Assembly (NCBI GenBank): GCA_019455245.1
Contig: JACFMR010000007.1
Span: forward strand, 52,030-116,029
Length of the DNA: 64,000 nucleotides
Direction: 5' to 3'
DNA from: Opitutaceae bacterium
GTDB taxonomy: Bacteria; Verrucomicrobiota; Verrucomicrobiia; Opitutales; Opitutaceae
The notes beneath the pieces were generated by a model. The model had not been told where the DNA came from, searched no databases, and saw only the letters and a list, made by a program, of their open reading frames with translations. Below, in pieces: positions 37,019 through 48,226 of the stretch. The stretch's first letter is position 1, and every line of letters begins with the position of its first letter. The translations under genes were made by a program, and so were the position numbers.

Positions 37019-38500
37019 TCAGGGCGCGGTCCGGGGGCCAACGTGGTCCTTTTGCCGGGAAAAATCGAACAGGAACAGCCGCCAAACGCGCTGGCCGGCC
37101 GGGCGCTGCAGGCCGATCAGGCCGGAACCGAGTGCGAGCCGTTCGGTTTCGGCGGTGTGCCGGGTGCTGAACAGCGGCCCGAGGTGAAACTCGCGGACCG
37201 CGGGGCTGCGATGCCAGGTGATCGCGTTCCACAGGAGCGAGTGCCCGACCTCCTCCGGCGAGCGCCGGTCGTAGCGGTAAAGCGCGAAAAGCGGATTGTA
37301 GAGCCGACGGACGATGTCGTTGTGCGGAAAAAACACCTCCAGTGGGCTGGGAAACTGGACCTGCTTCCGCCCGGCGCCGTTGTCCCAGACGCTCAACAGC
37401 GGCCAGACGTGGGTTTTCCCGGCCGGAGCGAGATCGGGGTGGGCGAGGCTGCGCTGCTCCATCGACCAGTAAACAAACCAGAACGCCTGCCGTTTGGTGT
37501 GAACCAGGCCGCCGTCGGTCCATTGCTCGCGCCGGGCCAGCGGCCACAGGAACCAGCGCTTGTCCACGCCCTTGCGGATGGAGTGGGTGTAGAGGGGCGC
37601 CCAGCGGTTGACGTAGCGCCCGTCGCCCCGGCCCTGCACCAGCAACGGCCAGAGGTAACGGTTTTCATCGTAGCGCACCGGCGTCTGCTGCCGCGTGTAA
37701 CCGAAGAACGGCCAGATGAAGTTCTCGCTGCGCGAACCCGCCCGTGTCTCGCGGGTGTAGAAAGGCAGGAAGCCCACCTTCTCGCCCGGCACCGGTTCGG
37801 ACAACTTCGACTCGTGCCGGTAGAGCAGGGGCCAGAGCGCGTAGGTCCGGCGGTACTCGCCGGGTTTTTCCGCGTGACCGTACAGCGGCCAGACGGCAAA
37901 GCCTTCATGCCCGCCGCCTTCGCTGCGCTTGATAAAAGGCCAGGGGGTGGAGGTGGTCACGATGCCCCGGCGCTCGGACTGCCATGTGAGCGGAAACGCC
38001 ACCCATTGCAACCGGTCGTAACCGAAGCGGTGTTTGATGGTGCCCGCGACCGGGAACAATCCGCGGTAGCTGGTGGCGGCCTCGCCCGTCTGGCGCGAAA
38101 AATAAAAGGGCCAGACATCGAACGTCCGCGCCGACGCGCCCGGCGCATCAGTCTGCCGCGGCCGCGAGGAGTTGATCAGGTTGAACACGCTCCAGCTGAA
38201 TGTCGTGCCGTCATCGCGCTGCTGATACAACGGATACAGGAAGGTGGCCTCGGCATAGGTCGTGCGTTGGTCGCGCATTTCCAAAAAGAGCGGTCGCATG
38301 CCGTCGTACGTGACGGTGGCGCCGCCCTGTTGGTGGAAAAACAACGGTCCCACCGCCTGCCATTGGCGGATCTCGCCTTCCGCCGCACGCTCGCCCGTCC
38401 AGAACGGCCAGACATTGGGCCGCACGTCCGCCGCGTGTGCGATCCCGCCCCACAGGGCGAGCGCGAACACCGCGAAAACGGTATGGCGATGCTTGGTCAT
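37019..38500 (-). CDS. Exported protein of W-P-L/F-type repeats, first gene of the Mla-like operon
   Basis: A 493-residue protein with a clear signal peptide (M-T-K-H-R-H-T-V-F-A-V-F-A-L-A-L-W ... A-H-A-A). The mature part is built from about 18 short repeats, each ending in an aromatic Pro core such as V-W-P-F-W, V-W-P-F-Y, L-W-P-L-L-Y, I-W-P-F-F-G-Y and V-W-P-L-L, spaced roughly 20-30 residues and separated by charged stretches. This suggests a beta-sheet repeat fold in the outer membrane or periplasm. No family recognised. It directly precedes the permease gene, so a role as an outer-membrane lipid acceptor or structural partner is possible but is inference. Confidence 0.55.
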   Translation of the reverse strand: MTKHRHTVFAVFALALWGGIAHAADVRPNVWPFWTGERAAEGEIRQWQAVGPLFFHQQGGATVTYDGMRPLFLEMRDQRTTYAEATFLYPLYQQRDDGTTFSWSVFNLINSSRPRQTDAPGASARTFDVWPFYFSRQTGEAATSYRGLFPVAGTIKHRFGYDRLQWVAFPLTWQSERRGIVTTSTPWPFIKRSEGGGHEGFAVWPLYGHAEKPGEYRRTYALWPLLYRHESKLSEPVPGEKVGFLPFYTRETRAGSRSENFIWPFFGYTRQQTPVRYDENRYLWPLLVQGRGDGRYVNRWAPLYTHSIRKGVDKRWFLWPLARREQWTDGGLVHTKRQAFWFVYWSMEQRSLAHPDLAPAGKTHVWPLLSVWDNGAGRKQVQFPSPLEVFFPHNDIVRRLYNPLFALYRYDRRSPEEVGHSLLWNAITWHRSPAVREFHLGPLFSTRHTAETERLALGSGLIGLQRPAGQRVWRLFLFDFSRQKDHVGPRTAP

Positions 38501-38671
38501 TGGATCAGGTCGTTGGACGCACGGTCCCGTATTTATCCCGGGACCGGCCGGTCAAAACCGGGTCCCGAAATTAATTAGGGTCCTAACCATATGGGTTGGA
38601 ACCGGCGGTGCAACGGGAATGTGGAACGGTGTGCGCGCCGATTGTTCCCTCGTGTGTTATCGTCGGCGGAG

Positions 38672-39664
38672 TCAGTGCAATTGCGCACCGTTCAACCCGA
38701 GCGACTCGCCGGGTTGCAGCACCTGAAAATCATTCCCTGTCAAACCGGCCGCCTGCAGGGCGCACTCCAGTTCCGTCACCGGGTCGAGTCGGCCTTCGTC
38801 GGTGAGTTGAAACGTGCCCCAATGCGCGGCCACGCTCAGGCGGGCGCCGAGATCACGGTGGATTTGAACAGCCTCGGCGGGATCGCAGTGCATCGGCGCC
38901 ATGAACCAGCGCGGCGCGTAGGCCCCGATCGGCACCAAGGCCAGATCGGGCGGGCCGAGCCGCCGACCGATGTCGCGGAAGAATTCCGGATCGTAACCCG
39001 TGTCGCCCACGCAATGGACGCGGTGCCGGCCGGTCTGCAAATAGAACCCGCCCCAGAGCCGGCCGTTGCGCGGGCCGCTGAGCCGGTTGCTCCAATGCCG
39101 CGCCGGCGTGAGGGTCACGGTCAAGTCCCGTGGTCCGCGCCGGGTTTCCCACCAGTCGAGTTCCGTGATGCGCTCGGGCGCAAATCCCGCCCGGCGCAGC
39201 AACCGCGCATGGCCGAGCGGCGCGACGATGCGGGCCGGGTGTCGGGCGGCGATACGACGCAGCGTGGGCAGGTCGCAATGGTCGTAGTGATCGTGGGTCA
39301 GCAGCACGAGATCGAGCGCGGGCAGTTGGTTGAACGGCAGGCCGGGCGGATGCGCACGACGCGGGCCGAGCCGGCCGAAAGGTCCGGCGCAGTTGCTGTA
39401 AACCGGATCGATCAGCACGCTCGCCTGTGCGGTGCGCAGCAGAAAGGTGGCGTGATTGATCCAGGTGCAGACGAGTTGATCGTGCCCAGTTTCCGGCGGC
39501 GCCGCGGGTGCGGGCGCTGTCGGTGCAGGCGTCCAAGGCGTGGCCCTGCCGGTGAGCCGCCATTTCAGCACATCCAGCCACGAGCGGTTGATGTGCCCGC
39601 GCGGATTGAAAAAACGCCGGCCGTCGCAGTGGTCGGACCGGGGAAATCGCGGGGCATTCGGCAT
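38672..39664 (-). CDS. MBL-fold metallo-hydrolase (NAPE-PLD/UlaG-like)
   Basis: A 330-residue protein with the metallo-beta-lactamase motif L-T-H-D-H-Y-D-H and downstream ligands in A-R-H-W-S-N-R, V-G-D-T-G-Y-D and A-A-H-W-G-T-F. The order resembles the bacterial NAPE-PLD-like/UlaG branch, which hydrolyses phosphodiester or lactone bonds. The start at 39664 (M-P-N-A-P-R-F) is preferred; a GTG eight codons upstream is possible. Substrate unknown. It is divergent from rsmD. Confidence 0.8.
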   Translation of the reverse strand: MPNAPRFPRSDHCDGRRFFNPRGHINRSWLDVLKWRLTGRATPWTPAPTAPAPAAPPETGHDQLVCTWINHATFLLRTAQASVLIDPVYSNCAGPFGRLGPRRAHPPGLPFNQLPALDLVLLTHDHYDHCDLPTLRRIAARHPARIVAPLGHARLLRRAGFAPERITELDWWETRRGPRDLTVTLTPARHWSNRLSGPRNGRLWGGFYLQTGRHRVHCVGDTGYDPEFFRDIGRRLGPPDLALVPIGAYAPRWFMAPMHCDPAEAVQIHRDLGARLSVAAHWGTFQLTDEGRLDPVTELECALQAAGLTGNDFQVLQPGESLGLNGAQLH

Positions 39665-39734
39665 GGTGACGGCGAGACCACTGTGCACAGCGTTTCACGT
39701 TTGCCAACGGGGACGTGGTCTTTTGCCATGCGCC

Positions 39735-40319
39735 ATGCGTATCAGCGGTGGCCAAGCCCGGGGCATTCCCTTGTCGGTTCCCAAGGGCGATGCCGTGCGC
39801 CCGGCGACCGACGGCATGCGGCAAGCGGTGTTTTCCAGTCTCGCCGCACGCGTACCCGGCGCGTGGTTTTTGGATCTGTTTGCCGGCAGCGGTGCCTACG
39901 GGCTCGAGGCGATGAGTCGCGGCGCCGCCGGCGGCGTGTGCGTCGAGCGCGATGCGCGCACCGTGGCCTGCCTGCGCAAAAATCTCGCCGCAGTGGCCAA
40001 AAGTCTCGGGCGCGATCTGCCCACGGTGTCGGTGCTGACCGCCGATGCTGCCACGGTGCCGTGGTCCGCCGCGACGCCACCCGACCTGGTGTTTGTTGAT
40101 CCGCCCTACGAAATCATTGCCGAGATCGCGCCGCGGCTGTTTGCGCGTTTCGATGAGCTGCTGGCGGCGCACGCGGATCCGGTGGTGGTGTTTGAGATGC
40201 CGGGCGCGATCACCTTGGAGCCGGCGGGCTGGGCTTGCGTAAAGCGGCTCGGCAAGGGCGCGCACCAGCCCACGGTGGCGTTTTTCCGCCGCACTACATC
40301 GCTCCCCGTTGCGCCTTAA
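39735..40319 (+). CDS. rsmD: 16S rRNA (guanine(966)-N(2))-methyltransferase
   Basis: A 194-residue SAM-dependent methyltransferase. M-R-I-S-G-G-Q-A-R-G opens the protein, S-A-M-binding F-L-D-L-F-A-G-S-G-A-Y-G-L-E-A follows, and the catalytic V-F-V-D-P-P-Y is the N6/N2 methylase motif. The ATG at 39735 is the standard start. It is convergent with rsmE and overlaps it by 26 bp. Confidence 0.93.
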   Translation: MRISGGQARGIPLSVPKGDAVRPATDGMRQAVFSSLAARVPGAWFLDLFAGSGAYGLEAMSRGAAGGVCVERDARTVACLRKNLAAVAKSLGRDLPTVSVLTADAATVPWSAATPPDLVFVDPPYEIIAEIAPRLFARFDELLAAHADPVVVFEMPGAITLEPAGWACVKRLGKGAHQPTVAFFRRTTSLPVAP

Positions 40320-41013
40320 AAATGGCGACCGCGGCGACCACCGCCGTCTCAAGCCGCAGCACCCGCGTGCCCAGATGCGCGAATACAAGCCCCCGTCCGC
40401 GCAACAATTCCCGCTCCCCCTCCGACCACCCGCGCTCCGGCCCGAACACGAACAGGCGGGTGTCACGTATTACGTGACACTTCGACAGGGGCCCCGGCGC
40501 CTCGTAATTGTCGAGCGCGATGCCGTGGACGGGAGCGGGCAGGGTGTCGAGCAGTCCGGCCAAGGTGTTGCCGTGGGTGAGCGCGGGCAGCCGCGTGCAA
40601 AACGCCTGCGCGGTGCCGTGCTCCAAGTGTCGCCGCCATTCGCCCGAATGCCACAACGTGCTGTCGGCATAGGACGCTTCGCCCTTTTCGGTGCGCACAA
40701 AGTGCAGCGCCTGCACGCCGAGGGCGGCGGCTTCCTGCAGGATTTTCCGCGCGGTTTGGGGCCGAGGCAGCCCGATCGCCAGGGTCAGCGGATCCAAGGG
40801 CGGCGGTGGCGCAGGCTCCCAGTCGAACCGGATTTGCAGGTGATCCGGCGCGAGGTGCAGCAGCGTGCCCTTGCCGCGCGGACCGTTGGTCTGGCCGGCG
40901 TCAAACGTGTCGCCCACACGCCGGCGCAGCACCGTGAGCAAATGTTGCGCGCGCGGATCCTGCCGGGGCAGGGGGCGGCTGATTTCATCGGGGTGAAACA
41001 GGATCAGGTTCAA
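40294..41013 (-). CDS. rsmE: 16S rRNA (uracil(1498)-N(3))-methyltransferase
   Basis: A 239-residue SPOUT-class enzyme that methylates U1498 in the 30S decoding region. Features are the R-A-Q-H-L-L-T-V-L-R-R-R-V-G PUA-like start, the internal G-P-E-R-G-W-S-E-G-E and the knotted C-terminal L-G-T-R-V-L-R-L-E-T-A. It is encoded opposite rsmD, the two overlapping at their 3' ends, a compact pairing of two 16S modification genes. Confidence 0.93.
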   Translation of the reverse strand: MNLILFHPDEISRPLPRQDPRAQHLLTVLRRRVGDTFDAGQTNGPRGKGTLLHLAPDHLQIRFDWEPAPPPPLDPLTLAIGLPRPQTARKILQEAAALGVQALHFVRTEKGEASYADSTLWHSGEWRRHLEHGTAQAFCTRLPALTHGNTLAGLLDTLPAPVHGIALDNYEAPGPLSKCHVIRDTRLFVFGPERGWSEGERELLRGRGLVFAHLGTRVLRLETAVVAAVAIFKAQRGAM

Positions 41014-41066
41014 CGCGGCCCCAGTTTGCGGATTGCAGCGCGGGTGTCGCGCCGTAATTTGCCGCC

Positions 41067-41612
41067 ATGTCTTCCGTTGCCCCCGTTGTTCCGCTCCCGC
41101 TGGTGTTCAAGCGGGCCTCGTTCAAGCAGGCCGCCGCGCTGTTGGCGGTCGCGTGGTTGGTGCCGTTTTTGGTGCACCTGTTGCCTTGGTCCGGCGCGCG
41201 TCCGCTCGGGGCGCATTTGCTGCCGATGTTCTGGACGGCATTCGCGGCGTTGTGGTTTTACGGCTTCAGACTTGGGTTGGCCGCCGCGCTCGTGGCGCCG
41301 GTGGTCAACCTGCTCATGACCGGCCTGCCGTTGGCCAGCGGGGTGACGCTGATGGCACTGGAGCTCACGGTCTTTGTTGCGTGCGCGTGGCTGGCGCTCA
41401 ACCGCGGTTGGCGCGGTTGGTGGCTGGCTCCGCTGGCCTATCTTGTGGCGCGTTTGCTCACCTTTGCACTCGCGTTGCTGCTGGGCTGGCGCAGCGGGCT
41501 CGCGGATCTCGGTCCGGCCCTGCTGGCCGCTCTGCCCGGACTGGCGGTGCTGGCGGTGATCAACCGTGTGCTGCAGCGGCGCCAGGCCGGCAATGACTCC
41601 GCTGGCGTTTGA
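41067..41612 (+). CDS. Polytopic membrane protein, unknown function
   Basis: A 181-residue, Ala/Leu/Trp-rich protein with about five membrane segments. It overlaps the downstream phosphoribosyltransferase gene by 20 bp, so the two are likely translated together. The size and topology resemble small transporter S components, and a nucleobase/nucleoside uptake role next to a phosphoribosyltransferase is conceivable, but no motif supports it. Confidence 0.5.
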   Translation: MSSVAPVVPLPLVFKRASFKQAAALLAVAWLVPFLVHLLPWSGARPLGAHLLPMFWTAFAALWFYGFRLGLAAALVAPVVNLLMTGLPLASGVTLMALELTVFVACAWLALNRGWRGWWLAPLAYLVARLLTFALALLLGWRSGLADLGPALLAALPGLAVLAVINRVLQRRQAGNDSAGV

Positions 41613-42000
41613 GGATATCGTCGCACGTTTGCGGGCGTGGCCGTTCCCGACCGGGCTCGACGGCGTGGTGGGCATCGCCAGCGGCGGGGTGGTGCCGGCG
41701 GCCCTGACGGCGCAGCACTTGGGGCTGGGTCTGAAACTCATCGCCCTCAACTACCGCGACGAGGCCAACCAACCACGCACGGCCGAACCGCAATTACTGG
41801 CCCCGGTGCCCGACCTCGCCCCCTGGCGGAAAATCCTGCTGGTGGACGATGTTTACGTGTCCGGGAAAAGTTGGCATGCGGCACGTGCATTGCTTCCGGC
41901 CGCGGTCGAGGTGTTGCCCTTTGTGTTCAAGGGCAGGACGGACTTTGCGCTGATCCGCGATATCGACGGCTGTGTGCGGTGGCCTTGGCGGGTTTATTGA
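41593..42000 (+). CDS. Phosphoribosyltransferase domain protein
   Basis: A 135-residue type I phosphoribosyltransferase. The PRPP motif I-L-L-V-D-D-V-Y-V-S-G-K-S-W and an early G-I-A-S-G-G-V-V-P-A loop are clear. The ATG at 41593 gives M-T-P-L-A-F-E-D-I-V. Substrate (purine base, xanthine or other) cannot be fixed from sequence. It is short for the family, and no signal sequence is present. Confidence 0.8.
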   Translation: MTPLAFEDIVARLRAWPFPTGLDGVVGIASGGVVPAALTAQHLGLGLKLIALNYRDEANQPRTAEPQLLAPVPDLAPWRKILLVDDVYVSGKSWHAARALLPAAVEVLPFVFKGRTDFALIRDIDGCVRWPWRVY

Positions 42001-42015
42001 ACCGGGCCCCATCCG

Positions 42016-42062
42016 GCATGGCCTGCCAGCCGTAGGCTTGGCGAAGGCTGGCCGTGCCATGC
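42016..42062. repeat. Long imperfect hairpin element beside tRNA-Gly
   Basis: Arms GCATGGCCTGCCAGCC (42016-42031) and GGCTGGCCGTGCCATGC (42046-42062) pair almost perfectly, with a 14-nt loop that contains GTAG. It lies just 3' of the tRNA on the tRNA strand and could end its transcript, but its form suggests a dispersed palindromic repeat. Confidence 0.5.
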
Positions 42063-42079
42063 GAAGCCTTGGCGAAGCA

Positions 42080-42153
42080 TGGTGCGGGTGGACGGAATCG
42101 AACCGACGAAACCACTTTGGAAGAGTGGTGTTTTGCCACTAAACTACACCCGC
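42080..42153 (-). tRNA. tRNA-Gly(TCC), CCA encoded
   Basis: Read on the minus strand from 42153, the acceptor stem GCGGGTG pairs with CACCCGC, the D arm follows, and the anticodon arm CCACT-CTTCCAA-AGTGG carries TCC (decodes GGA). The T arm contains TTCGATT with one U-U mismatch in its stem. The discriminator A (42083) is followed by CCA in the DNA (42082-42080), so the tail is genome-encoded, although cca is also present. Confidence 0.95.
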
Positions 42154-42305
42154 AGGCGTGACGGGCAGCTTCATCACCGGGGCAAACCGGTCAAGCCTCG
42201 GTTCCATGCCAGCCCGCCGGGCCCGCGCATATATTGTGATTTTTTTTACCAGAGGCCTCTGCAAATGGGGTTGCCGCCGTCCGGGGCGGTTGTTTGCTTC
42301 TGCTC

Positions 42306-43487
42306 ATGGCCATCATTACCCCTGCATCGTCCGGCTCAGCCACCGCTGCGAGGCAGAAAGCGTCCAAGGGGGGCAAACCCAATTTCACCCAGGCCCAGGC
42401 CCTGGCCAAACAGAAGGCGCTCGAAAAGAAGGCCAAAAAATACAAGCTGCCGCTCGGCGAACTGGCCGTTTTCACCCAGCAGCTGGCCTCGCTGCTCACG
42501 GCCGGCCTGCCGCTGGTCCAGTGCCTTGAGGCGCTGCAGGACCAGACGGAGGACCCGGTTTTTCGCATCATCATCCGCGATGTGCGCAACGACATCTCGT
42601 CGGGCAACTCCTTCTCCTCCGCGGTCAAGAAATTCCCCAACGCGTTCAACACGCTCTTCATCTCGATGATCGAGGCCGGCGAGGCCAGCGGCGGGCTGGC
42701 GGAAATCCTCGGCAAGGTGGCGAGCTATTTTGAGGCCTCGGTCAAGCTGACCAAGAAGGTGAAGTCCGCGATGACCTACCCGATCGCGGTCATCGGCCTG
42801 GCCATCGCGCTGGTCAACGTGCTGCTGATTTTTGTGATCCCGGTCTTCGCCGCGATGTTCGACGACTTCGGGGCCAAGCTGCCGGCGCCGACGCAGTTCC
42901 TCATCGACCTCAGCGATTTTCTGAAGGCCAACTTCTTCTACCTGCTGATCGGCTGCTATGCGGTCTACTGGCTGACCAACCGGTTCATCTCGACCCCGAA
43001 GGGCCGGCGGGTGAAGGACCAGTTCCTCGTGCGCGCCCCCATCTTTGGCAACCTGATCCACAAGATCGCGCTGTCCCGCTTCTGCCGCACCTACGCGACC
43101 CTCATCCGCTCGGGCGTGCCCATCCTGCGCACGCTGGAGATCGTTTCCTCGGCCAGCAACAAGGTGCAGATCGAGGACGCCTGCCAGGAGATCGCCCGGC
43201 ACGTCAGCCAGGGCGGTCAGGTTTCCGAGGTGCTGGCGGTCAACCCGTTCTTCCCGCCCATGATGAAACACATGGTCAAGGCGGGCGAGTCCACCGGCAA
43301 CGTGGACGGGATGATGACCAAGATCTCCGATTTTTACGATGTCGAGGCGGAGGCCACCGTGGCGTCGCTGACCTCGCTCATCGAGCCGATGCTGATCGTG
43401 TTCCTGGGCGTGGTGGTCGGCGGCATCGTCATGGCCATGTTCCTCCCCATCTTCCAACTGGGTGCGGTGGCCGGCGGCCTGCAATAG
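42306..43487 (+). CDS. Type II secretion / type IV pilus inner-membrane protein (PilC/GspF-like)
   Basis: A 393-residue inner-membrane platform protein. A basic N-terminus (about 50 residues, Lys-rich) precedes two tandem GspF domains: A-V-F-T-Q-Q-L-A-S-L-L-T-A-G-L-P-L and F-C-R-T-Y-A-T-L-I-R-S-G-V-P-I-L. Each ends with the E-A-G-E-x-S-G motif (E-A-G-E-A-S-G, K-A-G-E-S-T-G). Three hydrophobic helices are visible, the last near the C-terminus. The ATG at 42306 follows an in-frame TTG upstream. The next gene is a PilR/NtrC-like regulator, which supports a type IV pilus context. Confidence 0.93.
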   Translation: MAIITPASSGSATAARQKASKGGKPNFTQAQALAKQKALEKKAKKYKLPLGELAVFTQQLASLLTAGLPLVQCLEALQDQTEDPVFRIIIRDVRNDISSGNSFSSAVKKFPNAFNTLFISMIEAGEASGGLAEILGKVASYFEASVKLTKKVKSAMTYPIAVIGLAIALVNVLLIFVIPVFAAMFDDFGAKLPAPTQFLIDLSDFLKANFFYLLIGCYAVYWLTNRFISTPKGRRVKDQFLVRAPIFGNLIHKIALSRFCRTYATLIRSGVPILRTLEIVSSASNKVQIEDACQEIARHVSQGGQVSEVLAVNPFFPPMMKHMVKAGESTGNVDGMMTKISDFYDVEAEATVASLTSLIEPMLIVFLGVVVGGIVMAMFLPIFQLGAVAGGLQ

Positions 43488-43547
43488 ACGGCGGGTTTGC
43501 ACGCCATGTTGACTTAGCCGGTCCCGGCGCGAAGGGTTAACCGTCCC

Positions 43548-44804
43548 ATGCCTTCTGTTCTTATCGTCGACGACCTGCTCTCCATCCACGAGATGCTGGA
43601 GGCCGTCATCCAGCCCACCGGGTTCAGCACCGCTTTTGCCACCGACGGCGAAAAGGCGCTGGTGCGCTACAAGGAGGAGAAATTCGACCTCGTGCTGGCC
43701 GACATCGACATGAAACCGATGGACGGCATCACGCTGCTCAAGCACCTGAAGGAGTACGATCCTGCCGCGGTGATCGTGATCATGACCGCCTACGCCAGCA
43801 CCGAAAGCGCGATTCAGGCGTTGAAATTCGGGGCGTTTGACTACCTGCAGAAACCGTTTCGCGTCAACGAGCTCATCGCCACCCTGAAGCGCGGCATCGA
43901 GTTCAAGCAGTTCCAGACCGAGCGGGCCGTCGCCGGCCTGGCCCCGGGTGCGGCGAGCAACGACATTGCCAAGCGCATCATCGGCCGCAGTCCGGCGGTG
44001 CAGAAACTGATCCAGCGGGTGCAGAAGCTGACCGAGGTGCGCACCCCGGTGCTGCTGCAGGGGGAAAACGGTTCCGGCAAGACAGCCGTGGCCGAGGTGC
44101 TGCACGCGGCCTTGGGCACGGCCGAGGCGCAGATGGTGCGCATCGACTGTGCCCTGAGCAGCGAACCCAGCCTGCGTGACGGGTTGCTCGGGCAAGGCGG
44201 CGCCGGCGGCGCCTGGGTGGAACAGGCCAAGGGCGGCACGCTTTTTCTGCAGCACATCCAATGTTTGCCCCTCCCGGTGCAGGAAGAGCTGGTGAGTGTA
44301 CTGCGCAACACCGCCCACGGCTTCCGGCTGGTCTGCACCACCACGGAGGACCTCGAGGCGCTGGTGGACGAGGGCAAGTTCAACGACGAACTCTTCTATC
44401 GCGTGGCCTCGCTGCCGGTGGTGCTGCCACCGCTGCGGAGCCGCCCCGAGGATATCCCGCTGTTGGTCAAACACTACGCGGCCCAATCGACCAACCCTCA
44501 CTTTGACGCCAAGCTCGTCGAGTTCACTGAAGACGCCATGGCCACCCTGCAGGCCTACCATTGGCCGGGCAACCTGACCGAGCTGTTCCAGGTGGTGACC
44601 AAAATCGTCTCCACGGCCGAAGCCCGGGTGGTGACCAGCGAACAGCTGCCCCTGCGCCTGCGGGAGGTCAAAAACTGGCCCTCGCTGGCCGAATACCTCG
44701 CCGGGCAGGAAAAACAGTATGTCGACCAAGTGCTGCACGCCTGCCAGGGCGACAAGGCGGCCGCGGCCAAGGTGCTTGGCGTGGACCCCGCCCGCTTGGG
44801 CTGA
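43548..44804 (+). CDS. Degenerate NtrC/PilR-family response regulator
   Basis: A 418-residue protein: receiver domain (D8-D9, phospho-Asp D52, K102), then an AAA+-type domain and a C-terminal Fis-like remnant. The AAA+ Walker A (G-E-N-G-S-G-K-T, residues 172-179) is kept. The usual G-A-F-T-G-A loop that contacts sigma-54 is missing: the region reads L-L-G-Q-G-G-A-G-G-A-W. Walker B is T-L-F-L-Q-H-I-Q instead of the D-E-I-G type. The Fis helix stops at V-L-G-V-D-P-A-R-L-G, before the recognition helix. The protein is therefore unlikely to activate sigma-54 RNA polymerase or bind DNA normally, but may still receive a signal. It follows the pilC/gspF-like gene by 60 bases. Confidence 0.85.
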   Translation: MPSVLIVDDLLSIHEMLEAVIQPTGFSTAFATDGEKALVRYKEEKFDLVLADIDMKPMDGITLLKHLKEYDPAAVIVIMTAYASTESAIQALKFGAFDYLQKPFRVNELIATLKRGIEFKQFQTERAVAGLAPGAASNDIAKRIIGRSPAVQKLIQRVQKLTEVRTPVLLQGENGSGKTAVAEVLHAALGTAEAQMVRIDCALSSEPSLRDGLLGQGGAGGAWVEQAKGGTLFLQHIQCLPLPVQEELVSVLRNTAHGFRLVCTTTEDLEALVDEGKFNDELFYRVASLPVVLPPLRSRPEDIPLLVKHYAAQSTNPHFDAKLVEFTEDAMATLQAYHWPGNLTELFQVVTKIVSTAEARVVTSEQLPLRLREVKNWPSLAEYLAGQEKQYVDQVLHACQGDKAAAAKVLGVDPARLG

Positions 44805-44907
44805 ACCGGTCCCGCCGGCGCTCCCGCCGCGACATAAACCCGGCCCGGACGGTTTTCCCGCTTGCCGCGTCCGGAGGTGACCGCAACCCTCGGAAAAATC
44901 TACGCCC

Positions 44908-48153
<3,246 letters not shown>

Positions 48154-48174
48154 TTTCGCCGCATCTGTTTTGGC

Positions 48175-48198
48175 TGTAGGAGCCTGCTTGCAGGCGAT
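48175..48198 (+). repeat. GTAG-headed palindrome between carB and purU
   Basis: TGTAGGA precedes a compact hairpin GCCTGC-TT-GCAGGC (48182-48195) and GAT. The form (GTAG then a GC palindrome) is that of RAYT-recognised REPs, similar in layout to Pseudomonas-type REPs that begin TGTGGGAGC. Confidence 0.6.
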
Positions 48199-48226
48199 CC
48201 CTCCGGCCTACGTTCACCATTCCGCC

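Noticed and set aside
43548..44804. A functional sigma-54 activator
   Set aside because: The GAFTGA loop, acidic Walker B residues and full Fis-type helix are missing.
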